DNA from: Nilaparvata lugens
Taxonomy: Eukaryota > Arthropoda > Insecta > Hemiptera > Delphacidae
Assembly (NCBI RefSeq): GCF_014356525.2
Contig: NC_052516.1
Location: forward strand, 31,469,484-31,533,483
DNA: 64,000 nucleotides
Direction: 5' to 3'
Shown: piece by piece, positions 44,813 through 56,466 of the stretch
How positions within the stretch are numbered: the first letter of the stretch is position 1
Layout of the letters: every line of letters begins with the position of its first letter
Notes under the pieces: model-generated
Databases searched by the model: none
Seen by the model: only the letters and a program-made list of their open reading frames with translations
What the model was told of the DNA's origin: nothing
Translations under genes and position numbers: made by a program

Positions 44813-45685
44813 TAATCACACACAGATTGAACATAATTAGAGTTTCAAATTCGTTTGATATAATCATCTAATATAAATTCAAAAGTTCTCTAAAAATTAG
44901 AAACGATGATTTTAGTTGTAAATTGATAGATATAAAACTTACAAACTAAACTGTACTCATCTTTTATATACGAGTCTTAACATAGGCTTATGGCGTTTCA
45001 TATTATACAAAAATAATTATATAACACAAAAAAAAAAAAAGAAAATAACAAAATTTACACTTCACAGATGATTTACAACATCAATAGATTTTATAAGAAA
45101 GTTCAGATATCAGTATTTTAAACTTCAAATATATAGAAAAATTTGAAGAGAACAAAATACACCGAAAAGCCAAGCCATCCACCATTTTTTGAGGGAAGCA
45201 TCTAAAAATTCCAAAGCCACACCTAAACAAGTCATCATTGCCAACCTCAACAAATCCAAAATTATAAGTTTACAATTATTACATTTATTATTTCCAATAA
45301 AACTTTATTTTTAATCTGTTTCGAATTTTATCTAACCTTTATCTCGATTATAAATATTTGTTAATTTAGAAAAATTAATTTTCTAAGTATTCCAACATCA
45401 TTGAACAGCTGATGAAAAAAGTATCATGTCACTTCTTGATTATACAGACAATGATATTGATTATCGACTTTTATTGATTTTGAATATCGAATAGGAGATT
45501 CAATTTTTGTATGGAGAAAATTTGTAACATCACAATGATGATAGAGAGAGCTCCGAATAATTCAATTCAATAAAAAATTGTATTATCTAAAAAAATGGCA
45601 AGAGTGATTTTTCTGTCCAATTCAGCAAAAATCTCAAAGAACTGGAATAGGAGCCAAAAATCCGTTGTGTTTTGGGGCACTCTGT

Positions 45686-46261
45686 ATAAAGCTCTGTATA
45701 AATGGATTAGATTGTAATACGAAATGTATTGACTGGAATAAATACTCACAAGGTAATCCAATGTGAAATGTCAATTTATCCCTCTGAAAATATCTATTGA
45801 GCTACAAGATGACCGAACTAAATAAACTCTGGTCCACTTATATTTTGAATGTATTAAAAACACATCAATTAAATAATAATTGATGAAGTTATTATAAACA
45901 TCAATGCAGCGATTGCTTCAATCAGTTAGAGCAATCCAACAATCCAATAATTTCTATTGATTGTAACCGAATAATATTAACTAACTCTCAAGTATTGAGG
46001 ATTGAGGAATGAGGATCATAGAAAATGCACAACTTTGTCTTAGGGGGTTAGGTGTGTTCACATTAGGCTGGCCACTAACGGTAAAATATGCATGATAAAC
46101 ATCTATATAGGCACATGTTTTATCATGCATATTTTGTTATCAGCGAGAGACTTTTAACATAAAACCAATATTAATAGTAAACCACTGGAAAATTACACAT
46201 TACAATGAATATCGGGGGACCGGGCTTTGCACTGGAGTGTAAAAGCATAGACAATTTTTAA
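45686..46261. other. No gene recognised
   Basis: AT-rich. A small inverted pair 'atatgcatgataaa...acatgttttatcatgcatattt' occurs at about 46,085-46,135. Confidence 0.5.
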
Positions 46262-46380
46262 CGAAAGATTTAATTTATAGTTTATATTTATTTATTCATT
46301 TTCTCAGTCGTACATTATGTTTACAGTTATATGAGGAGGCACAGCAGGCTTAATATACCCAAAACTGTCCCTTTTCAAAT
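46262..46380 (-). repeat. Retroelement 3' end, antisense copy
   Basis: Inverse of the family at 6,085-6,180: AT-rich tail then 'caaaactgtcccttttcaaatg'. Confidence 0.6.
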
Positions 46381-46559
46381 GTATACTATCACTCATTAAA
46401 ATAATAATTTATTCACATTTCAAAAAACAAACACATCATCAATTACAAATATATATACTATGAATTCGATTTTGAATGATATACTATGTTTGCTACAGTA
46501 TTTGTTAATATACTATTAGTCCAGGCAATGAATGCTCAAAAAAGGGTTCGGTTGAACGC

Positions 46560-47270
46560 ATTTTTCTCAAGATATGAGCGTGTAAGCAAAACATTGAGAA
46601 ATGCAACTTTTAAACTACCCAAATCCCTTTAGCACAAGGGATAGGGATGGGGACTTTTGATATGTTCACCCCCTAACTGGTCCTAACAAAGCTGCAAAGT
46701 CAAAAATTGTGTTCAAAACATTCCGTCCAAATTCCTTAGTCAATATTGGTCTATCTTTGCATAACTGAAGATCTCACACTGAACACTGAAGCTGCTGCAA
46801 CAGTCGTGGGGATGTGCGTAAACTTGTGAAATTATACATAAATTTGAAGAGAATTCGATGCTCTATAAGCTCATGATCAGCATGGATTCTTTCCGTCGAT
46901 ATTCAAAAAGTTATAATAGCAAAAAATTGAGGGAGAATGTGTTTTTTTTTAAATGACACATCTTTTAGAGCGGATATCTCGAAAAGTGAAAGAGATATAG
47001 AAAAAGTAGTCAGATCAATATTATAGGAAATTATGTAAGCTTTAATTTCTTATGGAATAGTCATGTCTGTAAAATGCATAGTTTTCGAGTTATATGCGAG
47101 AAACCAAAAAAATGGTACTTTTGAACCACCCCCACCCCCTTAGCACAGGGGGTAGGGGTTGGGACTTTTGATATTATTACCTCCTCACTACCCTAAACAG
47201 AACTGCGGGGTTAAAAATTGTCTTCCAAACTTTTCCCTCTATAACACTTCGTTGACTGGGCTATATGTAC
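46560..47270. repeat. Two diverged direct repeats with G/C runs
   Basis: 'ccctttagcacaagggatag' near 46,624 and 'cccttagcacagggggtagg' near 47,137 head ~130-bp similar segments that both end in '(c)aaaaattgt(g/c)tt'. No coding. Similar blocks in many insect genomes are MITE-derived; the type is unknown here. Confidence 0.65.
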
Positions 47271-47429
47271 TATTCTACATTAATAGCATCTAGTTACTAT
47301 TTTGGACTTTCTGAAGTACCTAAACATGTTTTCTAAAAAAAGAGAAAAGAACGAAAATAAGTTTTTATTGCTGAATTTTTCTTCTCTTGAGATCAGCTGA
47401 ATGATTCCACACATGCACTCGTTCACTCA

Positions 47430-47690
47430 ATTTTATTACGGTATTGACAGACAACAACATTTCCAGCTGTTTTTCCAAGGACGTATATATCCTTTAATGT
47501 CCTTCAGCGAGTTATCCCAGGGTTGAGACCTAGGTGCAATCGAATTTTCATATCATAAACCTACTTTGTTCCAAATTTCGTGAGAATTGTTAGAGCCGTT
47601 TTCGAGATCAGGTTACATACAGATATATAAACATCTAAAAATCTAAACATATAAACAGAAATAGCTCGTTAAATAGTATAGGATATAAAA
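47430..47690 (+). repeat. LINE/SINE 3'-end-like repeat
   Basis: The words 'aatttcgtgagaattgttag', 'agagccgttttcgagatc' and (catataaacaga) with a final 'gtataggat' are typical of the 3' ends of a widespread arthropod retroelement group. The assignment is from general recollection. Confidence 0.5.
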
Positions 47691-47898
47691 ACCTAACCTC
47701 AAACAGTTTTGCTCAAAAGCTTTCGCTGTGATGACATGTGTAACATGCAAAGTGTATCAATCAATTTTTTCCAACTAGTTCTAACATTAGTGACCAGCAT
47801 TAGATGCATTTACACACCCATCATTTAATGCATAATTTTACAAGTCAATTCATTCATTCATTTGGTCATCTATTCATCTATTAATTTATCCATTTCAG

Positions 47899-48053
47899 AG
47901 GGCATAATGGACAGGATAATCAATGCCAGCTGGAGACCTGGGTTCGCAGTGATCAGACCTCTCATCAATGATATAGTGAGCACTGCTTTCACCGACATAT
48001 TCAACAAAGCATTCAACAATCTCAACATCTATGCCATACTTCCTTCACCTTAA
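47899..48053 (+). CDS. Last exon of a takeout/JHBP-like secreted protein (partial)
   Basis: A pyrimidine-rich acceptor (tctattaatttatccatttcag, shown as its last bases) precedes a 51-codon open exon ending TAA at 48,051-48,053, phase 1. The text ASWRPGFAVIRPLINDIVST then AFTDIFNKAFNNL and a final IYAILPSP matches the C-terminal pattern of the takeout/haemolymph juvenile-hormone-binding family: N-x-x-W, then a helix with F-x-x-I(F)-x-x-(A/I)-x-x-x-F-x-x-(I/L), closing near a Pro. These secreted proteins bind small hydrophobic ligands. No upstream exon with the family's N-terminal cysteines was recognised, so the rest is upstream at a distance or lost. Confidence 0.55.
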
Positions 48054-51052
48054 TTCCCCCTTCACGTCCTGCCATAAGTTTGTCACTGGACTTGCAAATT
48101 TCATTTTACTTAATATCTCTGATGGAGATTATGATGGAGACTAGCCTATAATACTGATATAAAACAACAAAATATGTTGTTCAGTATCCAATTTTTCATA
48201 GAAAATGACCTTCTTCAGGCCTACCTTATCGAAAACCTTTGACAATGGTCTCCTTATGTTTATAAGATTGCCCCTATAGATATACTCCTTATAATATTAT
48301 AAAATATTTTATGAAATATCATTGATTTTCAATCAGCTTTTATGAAAACGTGATGTGCAATTCTTTAATGACAGTATTTTTTTTAGTTATACCTCTATTA
48401 TATTGGCAGCTTCGACCAGCGTGAAAGATCATGCATACCATAATGAATGCAATTTAAATTGTAAATTTATCTTACATCTTGCAACGAATTGTAATTAGCG
48501 AATTGTAATTAGGTCATTACAGTGTCGAGGTCACACAAGTCCCTATTAAGACTTCAAATAAGCTCTGTCTGTTTTTGATCAATTCGAAACACAAAAAAAT
48601 GTCAGAGTAGTTGAGGAGTTCCATAGCCTATGCTTTCTGAGATGATGAAAATGTAGAAGACTTCGAAGAATAATCTAAGAATCAGTAGATAAGAATCTTA
48701 ATGTAGATAACTCATTACATAAGTTACCATCTATTAATTTAACAGGGCTGACTAATTGAATGTATCTAAAGATCAAAATGAATGCCAAGTCTATGTTAAA
48801 TACAATAGTAGATTAATTAGCCTAAGATTATTAGTTCTAGATGTATTTAACTATACAGTAGATTAATTAGCCCAATATTCTTAGTTCTAGATGTATTTAA
48901 CTGTATTATTAACTAGTGATTTTTGTGTATGACCTATGATGCTATTCTGTATCAACCTCATTATATATCCATATTGATGAGTTCAAAACTATTATAAAAT
49001 CTTTTATTCTATATGAAACTATTCAGTTATAGAAACTCTTTCAGTGTGTTTTCACAAAATATTATTGCGAGAATTCCTACTCTTAATAAATTAAAGTGGA
49101 CTTCAGATCTTGTATAATTTTTCAAATAGATTTAACTTTCATAAATAGACAATATTTTCTACCACCACCACTTATGAAAAAGTAAATTAGTAAGACTTTT
49201 GTTGGTGTGGACTGTGGAGTCCCTTACAATTTGAAGAAGGTCTCACCCAGCCTGAAAATGGAATTTAAACCGTCAATGGGGTTATACTTCTGCCGATACC
49301 ATCCAATACACTACTCTACTTTAGTCCAGTCACTATATACAATTATACATGGTGCATGCAATTGATATTGTGATATTGTAATTGTAGTTCTGATTTTTCA
49401 ATATATTATTTGGGTACATAAGAGAAGTCTAGAACCAATTTCTTCATGCAAAATTTCCTTGTGCTAGATACAGAGTGGCCCAAAAACCTCGTATTTTCGG
49501 CTCATTTTCCAATTTTCAGCTATTTCTGCCAAATCTCGTAATCGGACAGAAAGATTTGCACGTGCCTTCTTTTTAGATTATAAAATTCTGAATAAAAAGA
49601 GATCATTCGGAACTCTCTATCTCCAATTGTTACTGAGTTATGATTTATCAAAAATGAGTGAAATTAGAAGAAAAAATAAATTTTGATGAATTTTAGTTTT
49701 TGATCAACAATATCTTCCGATTGTTACCATCTAGATGTATAATTCAAATACGATCTTCCGACTACTTTTGACAATTGAAAAAATAATTTCAATTATTTCT
49801 GAGAAACTTTCTTGCTTTCACCACCCACTTATCTTTTGAAACAAAAAAGTTTCCAGCATGTCAAAAATTTCATATTTTCTGCTTGAAATGTCTCGACATT
49901 GACGAACATAATCATTAATTAAAATATAACTATAGGTCGGATAAAGATTATCCAGACACCAATAGAAAGGAGACATTCTCCCCGTTAATTTGATATTAAT
50001 TATTACGCATTACGACGCCCCATGATTCTGAGAGAAGTGATATTCAAAAGAAAAACAAATTTTCGCGATGTTTCCAATTTTATCATAACATTTAAATTTC
50101 CTTTTAATCCTTTAAACCTGGATCTTCTCTAGCACTACTAGGATATCGCGGATGATATTCTAAATCCAATTCTGACGTTGAATTGGAAATTTGAAAAAGT
50201 TGCAATTGTACACGAATTGGCAACCATATGTGATTTCTTCGGATGGAGGGCCAAGTCTCAACTTATTTTACACAAACTATAATAACAATTCACAGAGAAT
50301 ATTCCAAGAGAGTTATATGTCAATATTATAAAGAATAGGAAGTACTTTGCAGAATTATTAATAACCTGTAATCATGTTGGAATACTAATTTATAAGAAAA
50401 AATAATCAGCATCTCCTATACCGTACCGTACCGGTAGAGTATATAACTTGGCCTATATACACATGGCCTACCTGAATTTCTTGCTATAGGTTATTCAGGT
50501 CATAGTTTTATGATGAATGTAATAATAAATTCAATGTAAATATGAAAAACTAGTAAATAGTATGTCTCTATTGTACGTAGAGAAAATAAATTCTTTAAAA
50601 TTATTGTGTCAATACATTCATTTCCTTCTATCCTATAACGTTGTGTTTAAAATTGTCAAATCACTCGATTTTCTGTTTGAAATTCGAATACGGTATATTC
50701 ATCATAATATAAAAACTATGTATATGTCTTGTCAATAAACTCCTCTGGTTGCAATTCATTGGCAATCAGATAAATTATTATATTATTAATTCATCTAAAT
50801 ATTGTGGATATTATTAATTTGCAATTCAAATGAATGTGAAAAACAACCATCAAATTTCTTCAATTATTATTCAAGGATTTGATCTATTTCTATATTTCTT
50901 AGAAATTGCAGTTTTAAAGGTTTTCATTCCATTTTGAAACATACTCGAGTCTAAAAAACAAAGTACCTAATATGTAAAATAGTAAAATATGAACTGTACT
51001 GTTCACTGTGCAATATTTAATGTGGATGTTCTCAGTATCACATAGACTAAGT
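48054..51052. other. Non-coding stretch with small repeats
   Basis: No gene is seen. A tandem duplication at about 48,805-48,905 ('cagtagattaattagcc' twice) is present. At 49,470 a single end ACAGAGTGGCCCAAAAACC resembles the element at 43,366-45,685. The rest is AT-rich. Confidence 0.5.
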
Positions 51053-51201
51053 ACCGGTTGCACAAAAGCTGGTTAAATTTTAATCATGATTAATTTCACG
51101 AGAACCAATCAGAGAAGCATTCTTTTCGAAAAATCCTTCTCTGATTGTTTATCGTGAAATCAATCACTATTAAAACTTAACCGACTTTTGTGCGACCGGT
51201 T
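51053..51201. mobile_element. MITE with ACCGGTTGCACAAAAG ends
   Basis: The left ACCGGTTGCACAAAAGC and right ACTTTTGTGCGACCGGT are inverted. Pairing continues through 'ttaatttcacgagaa' / 'tgaaatcaatcac'. About 150 bp. Fragments of the family are at 52,737-52,790 and 53,728-53,830. Confidence 0.85.
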
Positions 51202-51959
51202 CTAAATGTTAGATGGGTTTTGAGAGGATTATTACTCCAGTCCAGCGATTCACTACATGCTGCTAATTGAATTAAATTAATGCTCAAACATAAATTAAAT
51301 CAATTGTTTCAAGATGTTTTTGCATTTGTAATATCCCCATATTTCACTTTGAGGAATAAGCATAATTGAAGACTATTTTATGTAATGCATTCAGAAGCGA
51401 GCAAATACAACGTTACTGTGTTGTTTGCACTGTTCATAGAGAAAAATACAAATTGAAAATTTCCCTACTTTTCTTATTGTATTTTGTTAAAATATTTTGT
51501 AAGATTACAATGATTTTGAAATTTCTATTGAAAGATCCATACGAGTTTGAATAATACTGAAATCATTTAGAAATCTCTACTTATTCAGAATAGTTTTAAT
51601 CAATTTAGAGAATACTGCACAACCAGGAGGCAGATTGATGACCCTCACTACGACTGTGGTCATATACAATCAGATGATTACCTCTTATAATGCTGTTTTG
51701 TTCCAGTATGCAGAAGACATGACATTTTCATCTTTATGTAATTTTACTTGAAAATTGAGTGACAACTGAACTCTCAGGTGACAACGGATCAATTTCAGGG
51801 GCTCTGACATGACCTAACGACTGATTTTCAGGCAGCCGAGACCGACGACTTAACGTGTTCCTCCGAAACAGTGCGTGGGTTATTGATGAGATGATGTAAC
51901 TTCCAAATATGTTATTATTCTTCCGAGATTCTCAAATCAAATTGTCGGTTATTTGCCAT
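51202..51959. other. No gene recognised
   Basis: AT-rich; a frame at 51,366-51,554 has no motif or splice context. Confidence 0.45.
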
Positions 51960-51974
51960 TTAAATTTGCATGCC

Positions 51975-52000
51975 AGAGAGAGTGTGTGTGAGAGAGAGGG

Positions 52001-52032
<32 letters not shown>

Positions 52033-52033
52033 T
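51975..52033. repeat. (GA)n/(GT)n microsatellite
   Basis: Alternating GAGAGA and GTGTGT runs. Confidence 0.95.
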
Positions 52034-52049
52034 AAGAAAGTTGGAGATT

Positions 52050-52330
52050 AATTGAGTACTATATTTTTGTAGATTACAATATATACTGACTTATACACTA
52101 CTTATATACAATGGCTTTCAATACAGCGATATTATAGATGAATTTCATAATATAGACTAAGAAAATAATTATTGAACTGTATAATGATAAAAGAAATCAA
52201 TATGGGATGACTATCGATAATATTGTTATGCATCTACATAAATTGGCGGAGCTTTGGACATTGGAGAGAGAGATTGATTGATTGATCATCCTTTAGTAGG
52301 GCGCAGGTCCACTCTGCCACACAACCCTTT
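52050..52330 (-). repeat. Retroelement 3' end, antisense, family of 59,142
   Basis: Shares 'gtagattacaatatata', 'actaagaaaataattattga' and 'atgcatctacataaattggc' with both copies at 59,142-59,605. A second AT-rich tail of another family follows at 52,355-52,480. Confidence 0.75.
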
Positions 52331-52575
52331 TCATGAGATATATAGAGAGAGATTAGATTAAATTTCTTTATTTATGTATGTTACAATATTTACTTGCTAA
52401 TACACTAATTTACATTGAATGAGGGTAATGCTAATTATTCAACGAATTTTACAAAGTATAAGCAATTAATCAATGAGAAAAAAGATTGAATGTAATTAGA
52501 ATAACGATAATATAATAATGTGATGTAAATTCATAAATCGGCGGTGTTTCAACAAATAATTGTCGATTCTCTAAG

Positions 52576-52675
52576 NNNNNNNNNNNNNNNNNNNNNNNNN
52601 NNNNNNNNNNNNNNNNNNNNNNNNNNNNNNNNNNNNNNNNNNNNNNNNNNNNNNNNNNNNNNNNNNNNNNNNNNN
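52576..52675. other. Assembly gap (100 N)
   Basis: Exactly 100 N. It directly precedes a possible exon end, so PKC coding sequence may be missing here. Confidence 0.99.
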
Positions 52676-52694
52676 ATGGCGGTGAAATATGTTG
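52676..52694 (+). CDS. Possible PKC exon end next to the gap
   Basis: The first bases after the gap read ATGGCGGTGAAATATGTTG|GTAAGTTT, a strong donor in phase 1, which matches the phase of the next exon at 53,151. This may be the 3' end of an exon mostly hidden in the gap, or chance. Six residues are too few for identification. Confidence 0.25.
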
Positions 52695-52736
52695 GTAAGT
52701 TTACAATAGGGGCTGTGATTTATGAATAATTCATCC

Positions 52737-52790
52737 TGTGGGATTAATCACGGTTAAAATTCAACCGGTTGTTGTGCAACCGGCACTAAA
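52737..52790. mobile_element. MITE fragment (ACCGGTTGCACAA family)
   Basis: Ends 'caaccggttgttgtgcaaccgg', the right end of the MITE seen whole at 51,053; the other end is lost, probably near or in the gap. Confidence 0.65.
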
Positions 52791-52876
52791 AATGTTGCCA
52801 ACAAAATTGTCCTCATTTACAAGTCCACGCCGACTACGCTCTCTGGGCAGAAAATTTGAACAATTTATTATAACAT

Positions 52877-53150
52877 GGAGCTAAGTATAGTAATGTTGTT
52901 AGAATGCCGTAAAAATGCATATTCTACAAATCTTATCAATAATTCAATAGCAAATAAATAAATAACAATAACAAACTTGTGAATAAATAAATAATTGTAA
53001 TATTTTGCAGGAAGCTCAGTAGTAATGTTGTGAGTATGCCGAAAAAATACATACTCAACAGATTACAAATAAATAAATGAGAATGGCAAATTCATAGATG
53101 AATAACAATAACAAACTTTTGAATAAATAAATGATTGTAATATTTTGCAG
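52877..53150 (+). repeat. Tandem duplication carrying a copied 3' splice site
   Basis: Two ~135-bp units, each with 'agtaatgttgt.ag.atgccg', 'aacaataacaaact' and 'gtaatattttgcagga', lie head to tail. The second ends at the acceptor used by the PKC exon (53,150). The first has the same acceptor at about 53,010. Use of the upstream copy would add a ~140-base segment. Confidence 0.8.
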
Positions 53151-53366
53151 GATCAGCAGAATCACGCGACCGTAGCTCAGGATCCCCTCTGCGTCAGTTG
53201 AGCGACTCGTCTCTGGGCTTAGGTGGGCTGAACGATGTGGTCACCAGTACAGAGGTGTCCCGGTGTCGCGTTACTCCACCCGCTACCACCCTACCCCGCT
53301 TCCGGAAGTACTCCATACAGGACTTCCAGTTCCTGAAGGTCCTTGGCAAGGGGAGTTTCGGGAAGG
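53151..53366 (+). CDS. Pkcdelta: Protein kinase C delta-like, exon with linker and start of kinase domain
   Basis: The acceptor is ttttgcag|GA (phase 1) and the donor GGGAAG|GTATGT (phase 0). The exon codes about 72 residues. A Ser-rich linker (SRDRSSGSPLRQLSDSSLG) leads into the kinase start FRKYSIQDFQFLKVLGKGSF, which holds the ATP-binding glycine loop GKGSFGK. Novel PKCs are diacylglycerol-activated, calcium-independent Ser/Thr kinases acting at membranes. The C1/C2 regulatory part must lie upstream, beyond this exon and perhaps in the gap. The next exon starts VLLAEL in phase 0, as expected. Confidence 0.92.
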
Positions 53367-54039
53367 TATGTCGTGAAATTCCAAATATCATCAATTATTA
53401 TGATCACTAAATTATCATAAACAGTTATTATAGTTGAATTTTCATCCCAAGAGTTTGAAAATTGCTTCAATCATCAATTATTAAGATCAATAAATTATCA
53501 TAAACAGCTATTATAGTTGAATTTTCATACCAAGAATTTGAAAATCGCTTCCCTGTGGCTCTGAACCCACCTTTAGTGAGGTCCACGTTATAATGGCAGT
53601 ATTTGATTGACATTGGTGTTGCTATCCTTGTCTGAAATTAGACAAAGCAGACAGCGCTTTCCTAAAACTGATGATATTATAGAGGTCGTGGCGCTGTTTG
53701 GAAAAAGTGTGAAAGAGTGCCCTGAGGCCCGGTTGCACAAAAGCCGGTTAAATTTAAACCATTGTTAATTTCACAATAATCAATCAAAGAAGGCCTCACA
53801 AACGTGAGTAAAAGCTGATAGCTTTTAATCATCCAAATCAGGCTCCTACAGTATGTCATAATTTAAGTATTCAAAAGTGATCATAAACAAGCAGTTTGTA
53901 ATGGAAAGAAAAATTGAAGTTAATAATAATACTCTTTACATAGGTTATAGTCTTATTAAATAGTCCAAAATAGTCTTTATAGTTCATATTTGGAATAGTT
54001 TCAAATTTTGGAAATACATGTACCTTGATAAACATAAAG

Positions 54040-54306
54040 GAGTGGGTACAAACGTATGCGTCACGAACAAGCGCAATTTACTTTTCATCAGCTGATATTC
54101 TATTCTTATTATATCTCTATTTGTATACGCAGAAACAAAAATAGATATATAATTGCCTTTATTTATCACACTTTGAATTATCACAAGTGCTGTAGGCGAA
54201 GTTGAGACAATTAGAGTCCCCTCTTCCATTGAAATACGCAGATTATGATAAGCTCATTAAAAGCGAAATGTGCGTATTCGTGGCACAGAAGTCTGTACGC
54301 ACCTTC
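54040..54306. mobile_element. Palindromic element, relative of the MITE at 25,360
   Basis: 'gggtacaaacgtatgcgtc' at the left and 'gtctgtacgcacc' at the right are inverted, with 'catcagctgat' inside. It is larger and more diverged than the 25-kb copy and lacks TTAA at the right. Confidence 0.6.
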
Positions 54307-54321
54307 TTCTTCTTCTTTAAC

Positions 54322-54480
54322 TTCAATGATTCGAGTGGTAGGCAGCTTTCCATCGTTGTCTGTCCAGAGCTGTACTTTTCAGTTGGATGTAGCTCTGGAT
54401 CCCTAGATCTTTGCTAACTTCCTTCAGATAAATTGTAGCCGGGGTCTTCCACGAGCCCTTTGTCCAATGATAATATGCAC
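54322..54480. repeat. Dispersed repeat, copy of the family at 3,870
   Basis: 'tgtccagagctgtacttttc' followed by 'agttggatgtagctctgg' as at 3,908-3,945. Confidence 0.7.
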
Positions 54481-54633
54481 CTTTAGAACGATAAACTGAT
54501 TACAGCTCTTGAAAACTATCGTAGAAATGAAAAGAATAAATTGCACGATAGATTAAAGGTACTGTTAAATTTAACTGTCTCTGATTGTTCTCAATGATTC
54601 AATTACTTCCAACTCTTTTTTGTTTTTGTGCAG

Positions 54634-54807
54634 GTGTTATTAGCAGAGCTAATAGGCACCGAATGCTATTACGCGGTGAAATGTCTGAAAAAAGATGTGG
54701 TTCTGGAAGATGATGACGTGGAATGTACCCTCATAGAACGGAAGGTTCTAGCTTTGGGCACAAACCATCCCTATCTTTGCCATCTCTTCTGTACTTTCCA
54801 GACTGAG
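54634..54807 (+). CDS. Pkcdelta: Protein kinase C delta-like, second kinase exon
   Basis: The acceptor is tttttgtgcag and the donor GACTGAG|GTGAGT, with 58 complete codons. It opens [20 protein letters not shown], carrying the ATP-anchoring Lys in [21 protein letters not shown] follows, with the helix-C Glu, and it ends [27 protein letters not shown] and [11 protein letters not shown] point to the delta/theta branch rather than to epsilon-like PKC98E, which has different wording here (established from family patterns, by memory). In frame with the flanking exons. Confidence 0.95.
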
Positions 54808-54989
54808 GTGAGTCAACAATCATCACTCATTAGATTCCTTATCACTTATTATCCATTACTCATTACGTATTCATTACAAATCACTAATTATTCATTACAT
54901 ACTGATTTGGGGAATTTATTCCCCAAATGGTCCTTTTTCACTACCTCGTGACTGGACTATTACCGGATTACCGCTGTTTATTGCTGTAC

Positions 54990-55216
54990 TAGCAGATAAC
55001 CCGTGCTCAGAAAGGTTCAATTGGGAACTAGACAAACTGAAAACTTGATGTAATTGAATCTTGAAGATAGGCCTATAACCATCCTCGGTAAATCAAGAAT
55101 CTATATGCAAAATTTCAAGCTATTTACTTGAGTAATTGAGACGTGATGATGCGTCATTCGTGAATTTCCCATCCCATACGTGTATAAGCAAACTCTTTCC
55201 TTTATTTTATTATAGA
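54990..55216 (-). mobile_element. Mini-Helitron, 227 bp
   Basis: Reverse of a Helitron: CTAGCAGATAACCCGTGCTC at the left after A, and ...TTTATTTTATTATAGA|T at the right, i.e. A|TCTATAATAAAATAAAGG on the minus strand. No coding. Confidence 0.8.
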
Positions 55217-55817
55217 TTACTAGAATAGAAAACTTAAGAGTATTAATGGAAAATTCAAATTCAAAATAAAGTAAGATCCAATACAAGTAGAATAGGACTG
55301 ATAACAGAAACAAATAGTTTGTTCACAGTTCCTCTCTTGAATTCTATTGGTGGAAGCCTATTTGAACGTCGACCAATCACGAGCAAGTACAATTCCCCTC
55401 ATCACTTGCTCAGTACAAGGCCACGCCCACAACGCTCTCTTATTGGCTGACGCTTCCTCTTCATAATAGAACTCTATTTTGTTGAATTGTTCTCAAGTTC
55501 AGCACTATAGTCAAACATGAAAAAATAGTTCAATTGATATTTGAAATCATCGAGAGATCATTCAATCATTCATGTTATTAAGCATCAGAATTATTAATTA
55601 ATGATTTGTTTTGATGTATCTTCGCAGTTCTTCAATAGTCCTGTGAATAGAAGTAGACTTTTGGCAATTTAAAGTATTGTAGTATTTATAAGATTGATAT
55701 CAGCCTATTTGAAATTTGATTTGAACTATGATTTTTTTCCAACATACCTTTGCAGTCTCGCCTGTTTCGTAATGATCAATCATTCTCCTATGCATCAGAT
55801 ATTAATAATTATTATTA

Positions 55818-56041
55818 CTAGCAAGTAACTCGTGCTTCGCAAAGATCTTATTGAAAAGTTGACATGATGAAAGAAAATTGATGACTTTGAAATAGGGCTA
55901 TAATCATACTCTGCAAATCAAGAATCTGTATGCAAAATTTCAAGTTAATCAATTAAGTAGTTGAGACGTGATGATGCGTCATTCGTGGATTTTCTATCCC
56001 CTACGTGTATAAACCAGTTTCCTCTTTTATTATAGTATAGA
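55818..56041 (-). mobile_element. Mini-Helitron, 224 bp, ending 31 bp before a PKC exon
   Basis: CTAGCAAGTAACTCGTGCTT at the left, and minus-strand 5' end A|TCTATACTATAATAAAAGAG. It shares the core 'atgcaaaatttcaagttaat' with 54,990-55,216 and 4,622-5,457. Its 5' end is only 31 bp from the exon at 56,073, so Helitron-derived sequence lies within or next to the branch-point zone of that intron. Confidence 0.82.
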
Positions 56042-56072
56042 TTATTGATTTGTTTTCATTATACATTTGCAG

Positions 56073-56229
<157 letters not shown>

Positions 56230-56466
56230 TAAATGTCATCATTTTCTGACCAGAATCAGTCTGAATAAGTGCCAAGCCACATGGAGCGTTTTTCAGGCGT
56301 TTTCGCACTGGCGGTGATCGAGTCGGCAGAGCAAGAAGCTCTCCGATTGGCTGATTATCAGCTGATTCGGTAAACCGGACTGACAAATAATTTTTGTAAA
56401 GTAGCGCTCATCGAATTTCCATCTAGCATATCTCTTTCCTGTATAGGGCTACTTGTGATAAAAATA

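Larger units (their letters stand above)
43366..45685. mobile_element. Element with ACAGAGTGCCCCAAAA ends, containing a Harbinger
   Basis: ACAGAGTGCCCCAAAA at 43,366 is inverted at 45,670-45,685. The arms are only partly similar beyond the first 20-90 bp. A Harbinger element sits in the middle. A related single end lies at 49,470. No transposase was found. Confidence 0.6.
53367..54633. other. PKC intron with TE fragments
   Basis: It holds a MITE end (53,573-53,660, TATAGTGAGG family), a MITE fragment (53,728-53,830, CCGGTTGCACAAAAG), a palindromic element (54,040-54,306) and a dispersed repeat (54,322-54,480). A duplicated AT-rich segment occurs at about 53,395-53,545 ('cataaacagttattatagtt' and 'cataaacagctattatagtt'). 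Confidence 0.8.
54808..56072. other. PKC intron with two mini-Helitrons
   Basis: Apart from the mini-Helitrons (54,990-55,216 and 55,818-56,041) there is no coding signal. A palindrome 'tggggaatttattcccca' is at 54,908-54,925. Confidence 0.8.
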
